NCBI GenBank assembly: GCA_002172675.1
Contig: NETF01000061.1
Span: forward strand, 1-64,000
DNA length: 64,000 nt
Direction: 5' to 3'
From: an unicellular cyanobacterium SU3
GTDB taxonomy: Bacteria; Cyanobacteriota; Cyanobacteriia; Cyanobacteriales; Microcystaceae
Under the pieces are notes generated by a model. The model made no database searches, was not told where the DNA came from, and saw only the letters and a list, made by a program, of their open reading frames with translations. Position numbers and translations under genes: made by a program. This document shows positions 28,048 to 37,501 of the stretch, in pieces. Numbering within the stretch: position 1 is the stretch's first letter; each line of letters starts with the position of its first letter.

Positions 28048-28464
28048 ATGACTACACAATTAAGCTTATCAGATATAGAATATTGGCAAGAACAATGGCC
28101 AAAAGATGAAGCAACAGAAGCAGCATTTGAAATGATTTTGACAGAAGATGGAGATATAGAAACAGCTTTTAATGAATTATTTAAGGAGAAAAACGGAACC
28201 ATTCAATACGGAAATCAATCTTTATGGAAAGTAACCTTAAACATTCTCCGCAAAGAAATCTGTAATAAAAATGATAGTTTAAAAAGCGAAATTCAAACCC
28301 TACGGAAAAACCCTAAAGAAACCGCTATTATTACAGGAATTATTGTATCTATTATCGAGAAATGTCAGTTACCTCTAGATACAGGTTTAGCCACAATGAT
28401 AGTATTATGGATATTAAAAGTTGGCATCGATATTTTTTGTGACTATACAGAAAACAACCAATAA
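28048..28464 (+). CDS. Hypothetical protein divergent from the CHAT-STAND remnant
   Basis: The 138-residue protein has an acidic N-terminal half (DEATEAAFEMILTEDGDIET, FNELFKEKNGT) and a hydrophobic C-terminal half (ETAIITGIIVSIIEKCQLPL, MIVLWILKVGIDIFCDY). The latter may be one or two membrane helices or a buried core. I do not recognise a named family, although small proteins of this shape sit beside CHAT or caspase-like genes in cyanobacteria (recollection, untested). The frame is intact although its neighbour is broken. Confidence 0.6.
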   Translation: MTTQLSLSDIEYWQEQWPKDEATEAAFEMILTEDGDIETAFNELFKEKNGTIQYGNQSLWKVTLNILRKEICNKNDSLKSEIQTLRKNPKETAIITGIIVSIIEKCQLPLDTGLATMIVLWILKVGIDIFCDYTENNQ

Positions 28465-28499
28465 TATAATATAGTTTGTAGGCCGATACACTCCCCACC

Positions 28500-29294
28500 T
28501 TACAATTTAATCCACTGAGAAAATTCTTGAGAAAAGGTATCTAAAGAAAGCAAAGAAATAGTATTATCTCGTTTAACTATTTCATGGGTTTTTGATGTAT
28601 TATATCCCCAATCTGCTAATAATAAGTTAACTTCTGTCAAATCTGATTGACTCTGTACACTTTTTAATGTTTTCAATAAATCTTCGATAAACCATAAATT
28701 ATTAGGAGTTTCTTGATTATCTTTTAAAATTTGGCGTAAAGTTTCATATTTCGGTTGTTTAACTTCTTTGCCAAAAATATGCGCTTCAGGAAAAGATAAA
28801 TGTTGCTGTTTTAAAAGTTGTTTAACAAATCTTCCTTCTTTGGTTGTGACAATATATAAAAGGGTAGAAGATTCTAATAATTGACCTAGCTTTTCTAATA
28901 CTCCTGGATAAAATTTATGTAATGCTAACCAATTATCTAAATCTGTTTTAATCCAATGATCTCTTACTCCATCCAATTCTGACATGACTTGTTGTTTATT
29001 TAAGTTTTCTTTTTCAACAATTTCAGAACAAATCTGATGCCAGTTACTTTCAATATTTTCTTGATCATACTCTAATACTAATGCTCTTAATAAAATAGGC
29101 ATTTCCCAACCAGTTTCTATAACAGGACGTAATTGATAAAAAGACTCTGCCCAAACCTCTAAATTATCTTGATTATTATCTGACCATATTTGTTGATAAG
29201 TTCTGATTGTGGTTTGAAAATATTCCTTTAAACCATTGCAAATCACTCCATCGAAATCAAGGGCTAAAATTTGGGGTTGCTCAGTATTCTGCAT
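28500..29294 (-). CDS. HAD-superfamily hydrolase
   Basis: The 264-residue product has HAD motif I as LALDFDGVICNG, motif II in LLYIVTTKEGRF, the motif III lysine in the KEVKQPKYETLRQIL segment and motif IV as LWFIEDLLKTL. It should be a phosphatase; the substrate is not evident. The extended cap (residues 25-125) is helical. It is divergent from the MarC gene. Confidence 0.88.
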   Translation of the reverse strand: MQNTEQPQILALDFDGVICNGLKEYFQTTIRTYQQIWSDNNQDNLEVWAESFYQLRPVIETGWEMPILLRALVLEYDQENIESNWHQICSEIVEKENLNKQQVMSELDGVRDHWIKTDLDNWLALHKFYPGVLEKLGQLLESSTLLYIVTTKEGRFVKQLLKQQHLSFPEAHIFGKEVKQPKYETLRQILKDNQETPNNLWFIEDLLKTLKSVQSQSDLTEVNLLLADWGYNTSKTHEIVKRDNTISLLSLDTFSQEFSQWIKL

Positions 29295-29342
29295 AACATT
29301 AACTTGATAAAATTGAGTTAAAATTGCTATAACTATTCATAT

Positions 29343-29348
29343 TATAAT
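29343..29348 (+). promoter_or_regulatory. Possible -10 box (TATAAT) for the MarC gene
   Basis: A perfect TATAAT lies 20 bases before the ATG at 29368. A convincing -35 at the right distance was not seen, so this is only a candidate. Confidence 0.3.
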
Positions 29349-29367
29349 GATAACGGATTAAAATACA

Positions 29368-29997
29368 ATGAATTTTTCTGAATATGTCAATAGTTTTATA
29401 ACCTTACTAGCTATTTCTAATCCTATTGGAAATTTACCCATTTACCTTGGGTTAACAGCAGAAAAAACTAAGAAACAAAAACAACAAACCATAAAAACTG
29501 CCTCTATTGCCTTTGCTATTATTTTAATTGTGTTTTGTTTTATGGGAGAAGTAATCTTATCTGCTTTTGGAATTAGCATTGCTTCTTTTAGAGTAGCAGG
29601 CGGTTTTCTTATTTTTATCTTTGGATTTCATATGTTGCAAGCAAAAACCAGCGAGATTCATCATACTTCAGAAGAAAATAAAGAAGCACAAACTGCTGAT
29701 TCTATTGCTATTGTCCCCTTAGCTTTGCCGTTATTAGCAGGACCTGGAACTATTAGTTCTGTGATTGTTTTAGCTAATAAAACTCAATTATTGATAGAAA
29801 AAATCGGATTATCTATTGTGATTATTATCTTAGCTAGTTTAATTTTTATTTCTTATAGTTTTGCCCCTGTTATTGGTAATTTTCTCGGTAAAACAGGGAT
29901 GAATATTGTTACTCGTTTAATGGGTTTAATTACAATGGCGATGGCGGTTCAGTTTATGGCAGATGGTTTAGAAGTTTTGTTTCCTGGATGGAAATAA
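29368..29997 (+). CDS. MarC-family integral membrane protein
   Basis: The 209-residue protein has six hydrophobic segments. It shows the family sequences SFITLLAISNPIGNLPIYL near the N-terminus and IVPLALPLLAGPGTISSVIV in the middle, each with the conserved NP or GPG turn. MarC/YchE proteins have no agreed substrate. The gene stands alone, divergent from the HAD gene. Confidence 0.92.
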   Translation: MNFSEYVNSFITLLAISNPIGNLPIYLGLTAEKTKKQKQQTIKTASIAFAIILIVFCFMGEVILSAFGISIASFRVAGGFLIFIFGFHMLQAKTSEIHHTSEENKEAQTADSIAIVPLALPLLAGPGTISSVIVLANKTQLLIEKIGLSIVIIILASLIFISYSFAPVIGNFLGKTGMNIVTRLMGLITMAMAVQFMADGLEVLFPGWK

Positions 29998-30052
29998 TGT
30001 GTAATGAGTTAATATGATTAAACCCTAAACTGTAAATTATTAGGAGAACACA

Positions 30053-31183
30053 TTGCAACAAGAGTCAGCTTATTGGTTAGCTTGGTCTAAAATACCTGGA
30101 GTTGGACCTGTGTTATTAAAACGGGTATGGCAACAGTTTGGTAGCTTAGAAACCGCTTGGAATGAGTCTGCCAGTGGATTAGGTCAAGTAGAAGGAATCG
30201 GGGCAAAATTACTCAATACCATTAAACAACAGCAATCGCAGATTAACCCGTTAGAATTATTTAAGAAACATTTAGAAAAAAATCCTCAATTTTGGACTCC
30301 TAACCAGGATAATTATCCCCGTTTATTATTAGAAATTCCTAGTCCTCCTCCTCTACTTTATTATCAAGGACAGGTGAATTTAGTGGAAAATCAAGGACAC
30401 ACCCCTTTAGTCGGTATTGTGGGAACTCGTTACCCCACCGAACATGGTCGTCGTTGGACTCGTAAAATTGCGATCGCATTAGTTAAACATGGGTTTACGG
30501 TGGTTTCAGGAATGGCTGCCGGGATCGATGGGATTGCCCATCAAGCTTGCTTAGAAGCAGGAGGAAGGACGATCGCTGTGTTAGGAACCGGAGTGGACAT
30601 GGTTTATCCCAGTCATCACCGTCAGTTGCATCGAGACTTACAAAAACAGGGTTTAATCATCAGTGAATATCCGTCAGGAACTCCAGGCGATCGTCGTCAT
30701 TTTCCTGCGAGAAATCGTATTATAGCCGGGTTAAGTCGGGCGGTTTTGGTGATGGAAGCGCCGGAAAAATCAGGGGCCTTAATTACAGCAAAATACGCTA
30801 ATGAGTTTTGCAGAGATGTGTATACGTTACCGAATTCTCCAGAAGTTTCCCAAGCCAGAGGATGTTTAAGATTGATTCATCAAGGGGCAGAAATGATCGT
30901 TACCGAGGATGACTTATTAGAAATGTTGGGAGCTATTCCTGCATTAGATCAACAGCCTCAACAGTTATCTTTATTTGAGGTTGAAAAAAAGGAATCTTTA
31001 CCGAAGTTAGACCCTGAGTTATTAAAAATATTTCAAGCTATTTCTACGGAAGCAACCCCGTTTGATGTCATTGTAGAAAAAGCTGGTTTACCCACTGCCC
31101 AAGTTTCAGGGGGGTTATTACAATTAGAGTTAGAAGGATTAATTATGCAGTTACCTGGAATGAGGTATCAAAAGATCAATTAA
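30053..31183 (+). CDS. dprA: DNA processing protein DprA
   Basis: Loads RecA onto incoming single-stranded DNA during natural transformation. The 376-residue protein has an N-terminal helix-hairpin-helix region (WSKIPGVGPVLLKRV), the Rossmann-like core with GIVGTRYPTEHGRRW, SGMAAGIDGIAHQA and GTGVDMVYPSHH, then FPARNRIIAGLSRAVLVMEA. The C-terminal winged helix starts near residue 310. The start is TTG, supported by TAGGAG eight bases upstream. It is upstream of a Uma2 gene at 25 bases. Confidence 0.95.
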   Translation: MQQESAYWLAWSKIPGVGPVLLKRVWQQFGSLETAWNESASGLGQVEGIGAKLLNTIKQQQSQINPLELFKKHLEKNPQFWTPNQDNYPRLLLEIPSPPPLLYYQGQVNLVENQGHTPLVGIVGTRYPTEHGRRWTRKIAIALVKHGFTVVSGMAAGIDGIAHQACLEAGGRTIAVLGTGVDMVYPSHHRQLHRDLQKQGLIISEYPSGTPGDRRHFPARNRIIAGLSRAVLVMEAPEKSGALITAKYANEFCRDVYTLPNSPEVSQARGCLRLIHQGAEMIVTEDDLLEMLGAIPALDQQPQQLSLFEVEKKESLPKLDPELLKIFQAISTEATPFDVIVEKAGLPTAQVSGGLLQLELEGLIMQLPGMRYQKIN

Positions 31184-31208
31184 CCTAATTTATCGATGGA
31201 AAACAAAA

Positions 31209-31835
31209 ATGATAACCACTGTATCAACCCAAAACAATAGTGTAATTCTTAATAATATTCGATGGGACACTTATCAATGTTTGGTTAAAGATAGTGCAGA
31301 ACAACCCAATAAAAGGTTAACTTATGATCAAGGAATTTTAGAGATTATGACCCCTTTACCAGAACATGAAACTTATAAAAAATTAATTGATCGGTTTGTG
31401 TTAATTATGGTAGAGGAAACGAATCAAGAAATGCGAAGTTTAGGATCTTGTACTTGGAGTCGTCAAGATTTAAAACAAGGATTAGAACCGGATGAATGTT
31501 ATTATATTAATCAGGAAAAAGCTGTTAGGGGAAAGCTGAATATTGACCTTAATTTTGATCCGCCTCCTGATTTAGCAATAGAGATTGATATTACCAGCAG
31601 TTCTCTCAATCGAATGGCAATTTATGAAGGGTTGGGAGTGGTTGAGGTTTGGCGTTTTGATGGTCAGCTTTTGAGGATCTATCAGTTAGTTGAAGGGAAA
31701 TATCAAGAAGATGAAGGTTCCCGTCTTTTTCCCTTTATAAAAGGTGAAGACATTATCAGTTTTTTGCAACAGTTTGAAAAGGGAGAAATAACTTTAATTA
31801 AAGCATTTAGAAAGTGGGTAAAAGAACAAATTTAA
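31209..31835 (+). CDS. Uma2-family (DUF820) nuclease-fold protein
   Basis: The 208-residue protein has the PD-(D/E)xK pattern of Uma2 proteins: NNIRWDTYQCLVKD, LTYDQGILEIMTPLPEHE, the EPDECYYI strand and DLAIEIDITSSSLNRMAIYE. GVVEVWRFDG completes the fold. The family is greatly expanded in cyanobacteria; its function is unproven, and a transposon-derived nuclease origin has been suggested. A second member is at 45696. Confidence 0.9.
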   Translation: MITTVSTQNNSVILNNIRWDTYQCLVKDSAEQPNKRLTYDQGILEIMTPLPEHETYKKLIDRFVLIMVEETNQEMRSLGSCTWSRQDLKQGLEPDECYYINQEKAVRGKLNIDLNFDPPPDLAIEIDITSSSLNRMAIYEGLGVVEVWRFDGQLLRIYQLVEGKYQEDEGSRLFPFIKGEDIISFLQQFEKGEITLIKAFRKWVKEQI

Positions 31836-31963
31836 ACTTTTGAGAACCATAAAATAAAACTTATAAAGGCTATTAGTTTTCCGAATTTATCTTTATTTCT
31901 AAAGTGTATTTTTGTTTAGAAATTTTTTCTTAAGTTGATAATCATGCTTGATCACAATTATTT

Positions 31964-32206
31964 CTAGGTAAAATAACGACGAAAACGAGGATCTAAATAA
32001 TGTTTTTTTTGTTGGTTACAAGCTTGACATAAAGTTTGCAAGTTACTTATATCATTACTTCCGCCTTTTGCTAAGGGAATAATATGATCAATGTTTAATG
32101 TAGTTTCTTGTTGTTTTTTTCCACAACTTTGACATTGATAATGATCTCTATCGAAAACATAATTTCTAACAGATGGAGGGATGGGTATTCTAGGGGTTTT
32201 TTTCAT
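31964..32206 (-). CDS. HNH endonuclease, small
   Basis: The 80-residue protein contains a zinc-binding HNH domain: CQSCGKK, LNIDHIIPLAKGGSNDISNL and CQACNQQKK. Both CxxC pairs and the His-Asn-His residues are present, so it looks functional. Substrate and role are unknown. It is the last gene of the minus-strand dynamin/KGK group, 145 bases after the second KGK gene. Confidence 0.85.
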   Translation of the reverse strand: MKKTPRIPIPPSVRNYVFDRDHYQCQSCGKKQQETTLNIDHIIPLAKGGSNDISNLQTLCQACNQQKKHYLDPRFRRYFT

Positions 32207-32351
32207 AATTTCTTAGATTGTAAGCCGATGCACTCTACACCCTACGTATTTAATTTAATTATAGTTTAAATCCTGGGTTAAGTAAATATTTAGTTATCAG
32301 AATAATCTCTAAATTGACTGCTTACTTAACCCACCCTACAAAGAATTATTG

Positions 32352-32717
32352 TTAATTTATCGATTGACGAATATCGTCTAATACTGAATCATTATTATTG
32401 GTTTCAGTTTCTGGTTCATCAGGAATAAATTCTAATGTTATATTAATTTTTACTTTTCCTTTTCTCCAACCTTTTCCTACTTCTAATAATTGACAAGATA
32501 CTCCTTGATTAAACCATTGATATCCCTCATATGGTAAATTAGCAATACTAGGTATCATAGAAAATAAATCCTTAAATCCTTCTGTTGAAAGAAAATGTTT
32601 CATTTTTCTGACGAAAACTTCAATTTTAACAGATGATTCGCTTATGAATAATACACTGTCTGATTTATTGTCTAAATCTAATACTATTTTGTTGTTAGGT
32701 TCAAGATTGTTATTCAT
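32352..32717 (-). CDS. KGK-domain protein
   Basis: The 121-residue protein carries the KGK motif as GWRKGKVKINITLEFIPDEP near the C-terminus, preceded by VSCQLLEVG. It ends with LDDIRQSIN, the same as the upstream paralogue at 32808. The KGK family is cyanobacterial and of unknown function. Together with its paralogue it follows a dynamin-like GTPase gene in the same direction. Confidence 0.8.
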   Translation of the reverse strand: MNNNLEPNNKIVLDLDNKSDSVLFISESSVKIEVFVRKMKHFLSTEGFKDLFSMIPSIANLPYEGYQWFNQGVSCQLLEVGKGWRKGKVKINITLEFIPDEPETETNNNDSVLDDIRQSIN

Positions 32718-32764
32718 GATGATTTTTTTGATGTTTGTTTAATTTTGTTTGAGACATTTAGTAG

Positions 32765-32781
32765 GGTGGGCAATGCCCACC
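32765..32781. repeat. GGTGGGCAATGCCCACC palindromic repeat
   Basis: Second full copy of the 17-base palindrome seen at 12648-12664. It lies between the two KGK genes. Confidence 0.75.
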
Positions 32782-32807
32782 TTACCCATAAATATGATAA
32801 TTTATGG

Positions 32808-33215
32808 TTAATTAATCGACTGACGAATATCATCTAAAGGTGATTCTATTTCCTTAATTTTCGGTTCATCGGGAATAAATTCTAAACTTACTTTTAGTCT
32901 GATTTTCCCTTTTTTCCAGCCATTTGAGCCAACTTGTAAAATTTCGCATTCTTTTCCGTCTTTTAGCCAATTATGATTAGCTATATTCGTATGTGTTCTT
33001 CCTTTGCTATCTGTTATAGATTGGTTGATTTTCATATACTTAATGCCTTGGTGTTCCAGAAATTCTACTAATTTGTTGGGAATTTCATTTGATAAAAAAT
33101 TTTGTATTTTTTGTTTAAAAATAGCTAACTTACACATCGAATCAGCAGAAAAAGCAATGACATCATCATCATTGTTTAAATACTCGTTATGTTCACAAAT
33201 TTGATCTTGACTCAT
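32808..33215 (-). CDS. KGK-domain protein (paralogue)
   Basis: The 135-residue protein has GWKKGKIRLKVSLEFIPDEP and the shared ending LDDIRQSIN, with CEILQVGSN before the KGK motif. The N-terminal half (VIAFSADSMCKLAIFKQKI, FLSNEIPNKLVEFL) aligns loosely with the other KGK protein. I place the start at 33215 because GAGG lies six bases before that ATG; an upstream ATG at 33227 has no such site. It is 71 bases downstream of the dynamin-like gene. Confidence 0.8.
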   Translation of the reverse strand: MSQDQICEHNEYLNNDDDVIAFSADSMCKLAIFKQKIQNFLSNEIPNKLVEFLEHQGIKYMKINQSITDSKGRTHTNIANHNWLKDGKECEILQVGSNGWKKGKIRLKVSLEFIPDEPKIKEIESPLDDIRQSIN

Positions 33216-33286
33216 AATATACCTCAAAAAATTATTGAAAAATTGTACAAGAAAGTAGGGTGAGTTCTCCTCACCCTAGAAAAAAT

Positions 33287-35770
33287 CTAAACGAGATCAA
33301 CTACCTCAATATCAACATCTGAGTTATGACCATTGCTAACAGGAACACTAATAACTTCAACATCAGAGTTAATAACTTCAGCTTGTAAAATTTCTTTACT
33401 AATTAAAGGTAATTGATGCTCATAAACTTGCATACTTTGGAGACAATTGTTAATTCCTGAAATCGCTTTGTTATAAGTAGCAATTTTTTCTTTAATTTCC
33501 CCTTGTAAGCGAACATTACGAGCAATTTTTTCTTGTGCTTCTTGTTCTAGCGTTTGACCCAAATAATCCCTCGCTTGATCATACTGTTGGAGAATACTAT
33601 CTGCTTGTTGATCAGCCATCGGTAGCAGTTGGCTTTTTAAGGTCATATTAATGGTTTGACGAAAATGTTTACGGATAGTTGCTGATACTTTGGGTTCAAA
33701 ATCTAACTTTAACAATTGGCGGATCGCAGGTTCCGCTTCCACCATGCTACTACAATCATAACCTTGGGAAGTTTGTTGTAACGTTTGACGAAATTGATAG
33801 ATAGAAAAAGTCCCTTCATCGTAAAATCTAGGACTTTCTCGAACATAGCGATCGCATTCTACTTTAGACTCACTCACCAAGGCAGCCATCAAGGTTTTTT
33901 CTACTTCTTGTAATTGGGTTTCAATTCCGCCATCATTACCTAATAAACGGTATAACTTACCGTAGTAGTCTCGTTGTTTAACTCGCTGCAATAGTCGCTG
34001 AGAAAAGGAAGAAATTAAGGTTTTCACCCCCTCTACTAAAACATCCTCTAACTCATTGGCTAGGTAATATAAAGCCTCGACTAAAATGGCAATCAAAGGA
34101 ACAGTAGAATTACGCGGATGACTCATAGCAGCGCGACGATGGGCATTTTCAACGGAAAAAGTTTGTAATAATTCATCCAAACGAGTTACCATTCTGGCTT
34201 TTAATTTTTTGAAGTCTTCTTCAAAGTAATAATCCCCATTAACCACAATTTCATTCACTTCGTGAGCAATATGATCTCGAAACTGTATGCCCACTTCTTG
34301 TAACTCATGGTTAAGACGATTTAATTCTTGTGCTTTCATCGCATCAATTTCACGAGGTTGACTCTCTAAATCTCTGTATTTATCTAGATAGTGTTTCCGT
34401 AAAACAATACACAAAGGTTGTAAATCATCCGCTAAAGTTGAAAATAACTGAGGTCGTTTTTCTTCCGTTAAATAACGGGTGATAGAGTCTCGAAATTCCT
34501 CAATTCCACTATCAGCAATTAACTGATTAATTAAAGGATTTCCCCACTCGCTAAGAATACGGACATAATTTTCATTCTGAGTTTCATAGCTATGAACTGA
34601 TACTTTGAAATCAGTACGGGTTAACTTACCTGAGTTTGCACAATAATTGTTAAATTCGCTAATAAATTGAGGGGTTTCTTCTTCCCCTCCCATGCTTTTG
34701 ACACTCTCAGAAAAAAGGGTATCGAGTCCAAAACGGGTACTACTATTAGTCTGTTTTATTTGACTCCCATAAAACCCTAATAATCCACTGGTTTTATGTA
34801 TCCTCGATGTATCTTTAAACTCAGTTTGAATTAAATGATCGAGACGTTGACGTAGTTGGCCAGCATACCAAGTTTCATCAATGCGATTAAATACATAAAA
34901 CACGCGATCGCGGATGCCTAAATTGTCTCGCATCTTCTCTAAAAGTTCGGTTTCTTCTGTACTCATATCCCCCGCAGAAGCTGGTTTTAAAACACAAACC
35001 ACTGCCGAAGTATCGGGATGTTCAATCTTGTTATAAGTTGCTTCAGCGTCTTTTTTTACTGGTGCATCAATACCCGGCATATCAACTAAAACGTTACCAT
35101 CTTTTAATAGGGGATGATGACAATAATAATCTAATCGTTTTAACACCGAACTATTACTACCGCGCCTTGCATAACTTGCCGCTTCTGTCAAGTTGGAAAA
35201 GTTAAATTGTTCCATAGAATAAGTGGCAGCATTAATAGTATGAATGCGATCGCGATTATTGGTAAATCCCTCTAATAACAGGATTAAAGCTTTAGCTTGT
35301 TTGGCTTTTTCTGACTTACTTTCTCCCCCTTCTTGTTCGATGATTTTTTGACCCATTTCAGTTAAAATATTTTTAACTTCAGGGTTATTAATATTGGCAG
35401 CTTGCTCAATGTTTAATTTTTGACAAATGACGTTAACTTGTTCTCTAATATCTGCCTCACTCAAGAAAGTTAAAACCACTTTTTCTTGTTCCGGTTCGGC
35501 ATAATAAATATGACATTCTGTTCCTGTTGCATGGCCTTCGGCACTATATAATAATTCTCGTTCTAATAGAGCATTAATTAACATAGATTTTCCGGCACTA
35601 AATGCTCCAGCGAAAACAATTTCAAACTGAGGAGAAACTGCCTTGCTTAAGGATGCTTCGATGGCACTAATATCCTGTTGCGATCGCAATGTTGGTTCTT
35701 GTTGTAGCAGTTCTAATAAACTATTTACATGGGTAGGTAAATGTTCACATTGGGGAATCATTTGACTCAT
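33287..35770 (-). CDS. Bacterial dynamin-like GTPase
   Basis: The 827-residue protein has a large N-terminal GTPase domain: G1 GAFSAGKSMLINALL at about residue 55, a G2-like ATGTECHIYY, G3 as VLVDMPGIDAP at about 230, and G4 as VFNRIDETW. Long helical regions follow, with a hydrophobic segment near AILVEALYYLANEL and heptad-like helices to the C-terminus. This matches bacterial dynamin-like proteins that bind or remodel membranes. It heads a minus-strand group with two KGK genes and an HNH gene. Whether it serves thylakoid maintenance or defence cannot be read from the sequence. Confidence 0.88.
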   Translation of the reverse strand: MSQMIPQCEHLPTHVNSLLELLQQEPTLRSQQDISAIEASLSKAVSPQFEIVFAGAFSAGKSMLINALLERELLYSAEGHATGTECHIYYAEPEQEKVVLTFLSEADIREQVNVICQKLNIEQAANINNPEVKNILTEMGQKIIEQEGGESKSEKAKQAKALILLLEGFTNNRDRIHTINAATYSMEQFNFSNLTEAASYARRGSNSSVLKRLDYYCHHPLLKDGNVLVDMPGIDAPVKKDAEATYNKIEHPDTSAVVCVLKPASAGDMSTEETELLEKMRDNLGIRDRVFYVFNRIDETWYAGQLRQRLDHLIQTEFKDTSRIHKTSGLLGFYGSQIKQTNSSTRFGLDTLFSESVKSMGGEEETPQFISEFNNYCANSGKLTRTDFKVSVHSYETQNENYVRILSEWGNPLINQLIADSGIEEFRDSITRYLTEEKRPQLFSTLADDLQPLCIVLRKHYLDKYRDLESQPREIDAMKAQELNRLNHELQEVGIQFRDHIAHEVNEIVVNGDYYFEEDFKKLKARMVTRLDELLQTFSVENAHRRAAMSHPRNSTVPLIAILVEALYYLANELEDVLVEGVKTLISSFSQRLLQRVKQRDYYGKLYRLLGNDGGIETQLQEVEKTLMAALVSESKVECDRYVRESPRFYDEGTFSIYQFRQTLQQTSQGYDCSSMVEAEPAIRQLLKLDFEPKVSATIRKHFRQTINMTLKSQLLPMADQQADSILQQYDQARDYLGQTLEQEAQEKIARNVRLQGEIKEKIATYNKAISGINNCLQSMQVYEHQLPLISKEILQAEVINSDVEVISVPVSNGHNSDVDIEVVDLV

Positions 35771-35864
35771 AAGAAATGTCCAAAAGGTAGTTTATGTTAG
35801 TATTCCCCGTCTCCTCGGTAAATTCTCCACGATGCTTAAATTTTCTATTATTGTAATTAACTAC

Positions 35865-36807
35865 TTACGGTCTTTCGTGTAGAAACCAACGATAAGTATG
35901 CAATAATTCACGAGCATGATCTCGTAAAGAAATCCCTGGTAATATAGTTGTACATGGTGCAATCGTTTGTTGTTCCCACGCTAATTGAAATGCTTCATCT
36001 GGAGAAGTTGGTAATGTTTTAGTTGTTAACTGTAACACCGTTCCATAATGACACACTAATTCACTGCCATATTTTTCATGCCAATATTTTAATAAAGCAA
36101 TCACTAATTCACTATTATAGAGACTTGCCCCATATCAATGAATATAAGCAGGAATTTCCCAGTTATTTATTGTTGGTATTAGTAATAACGCTATCGTATT
36201 GTTAGTTACATCCTTAAACCAATTGAGATAATCATTATAATAACTTTGTAGTGCCTTTCCTCGGAATTGTTCTATTTCCCAAATAAATAAAAAAAAAATA
36301 TTCTAAATCTTTTAAAGTTGTTATATTGCCTGACTCAATCAAATTTTCTACTATTTTAGTAGTAGGAGACAAACCAAATTTTCTTTGTGTCTGTGATAAT
36401 TCAATTTCTAAATAATCTTTGATATCTATTTGATCTGATTCTTCTAGTTCAGTTAAATAATTCTGAATATTAACCAAACTAGAATTATTGATAATTATTT
36501 CTGGACTAACATTTTTAGTATTCCTCTTCTCTTCTTCGTAAAAAAATCTACTAAATAAATCGCTATTTTCTCATCTTTCAATCCATGAATGTTCAAATGT
36601 AAGCCAACAATATACTAATATCGGCCAACGCTCAGTATCTTCTAATTTATCTCGCATAACTTGCCAAGAAGATCAAGCATTTTCAGAATTAACTTGAATA
36701 GCTAATGCTTTTTTACCTGTGTCTAAAATAGGTAATTCCGCCATCTCAAAAGAAGCTAATTCTGAGTCAGCAAGTATTGCTTTAAGTTCAGATACTGTAT
36801 TAATCAT
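35865..36807 (-). pseudogene. DUF4253 protein gene, interrupted
   Basis: Read from ATG 36805-36807, the gene would encode about 313 residues ending in a DUF4253 domain (NWEIPAYIH, ALLKYWHEKYGSELV, LLHTYRWFLHERP). It is broken by in-frame TGA codons at codons 45 and 79 (36673-36675, 36571-36573) and a third at 36135-36137. A 1-base shift occurs at a run of ten T on the coding strand (36289-36298). All three TGA codons fall where Trp is plausible. A pieced-together reading restores a continuous protein. Most simply a pseudogene. It lies next to the dynamin gene on the same strand. Confidence 0.72.
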
Positions 36808-37501
36808 TACATGAGATTCCTTGTTTCTCGGAATAACACTTCAAGAGACAAAAAATGTCCTAACTATTTTTTGTACTGCTATATCTCCTTTTATAACCCA
36901 TTCTCTTTTATCTTCTATTAATGACTACCTATTATAATTTTAGTTAATATTTTTAAGCTTTTACTATGAGTTATTTAAAATTTTAGTGAATTTTACAGTT
37001 CGTAATGTGTAGGAATCTTTCTCAATAGTTGACGAATTGACTGGGTTTGAGGTATATTCGTAACGATGAAACTCTAGAGTACGTTTGTCGACTTTATAAT
37101 TTGACCCAAATAAATACTAATCCTTCGTTATATCAGTCAAAGTAAGATGACATTTTAACCAGATTTACCGTTTCATTTTAGTTTTTTTTGAGCGTATGTA
37201 CTAAATAATGTAAAGTTTGTAAACTGCTGCTCTTGCCAAAAATAAAATTATATGAGTTTTACAATTCCTCAGTAAGGTTTATGGAGTGCAAGCATATTTA
37301 ATTTTAGCTGAAATAGTTCATTAGTATGCTACCAAAGAGCTTAAAAGTGTTGCATCATCAAGGCTAAAGCCTTTACTACGGACTTTTTCATTTTATCAGC
37401 GATCGCCAGCTCCTTCGTATTTGCATAAAAAATAGATAATAGATAGTCATTCGGATTAAAAACTATCTATTATCCATGACTCAAGGTTGAATGATTATGA
37501 T
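36808..37501. other. Long AT-rich intergenic region with a possible gene relic
   Basis: Nearly 700 bases without an intact gene. A 33-residue open stretch at 37044-37145 resembles a transposase tail and is listed separately. An AAGGCTAAAGCCTT hairpin and TACTACGG, related to the 70-bp dispersed element, lie at about 37353-37379. One GCGATCGC site is at about 37400. Confidence 0.5.
37044..37145 (+). pseudogene. Possible transposase/integrase C-terminal relic
   Basis: The plus strand reads RYIRNDETLEYVCRLYNLTQ and INTNPSLYQSK before TAA at 37143-37145. This resembles the R-Y-D-T-x-E-x-L...RLY-x-L region of cyanobacterial DDE integrase-type transposases. There is no start codon or upstream continuation. 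The call is weak and rests on pattern memory. Confidence 0.3.
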
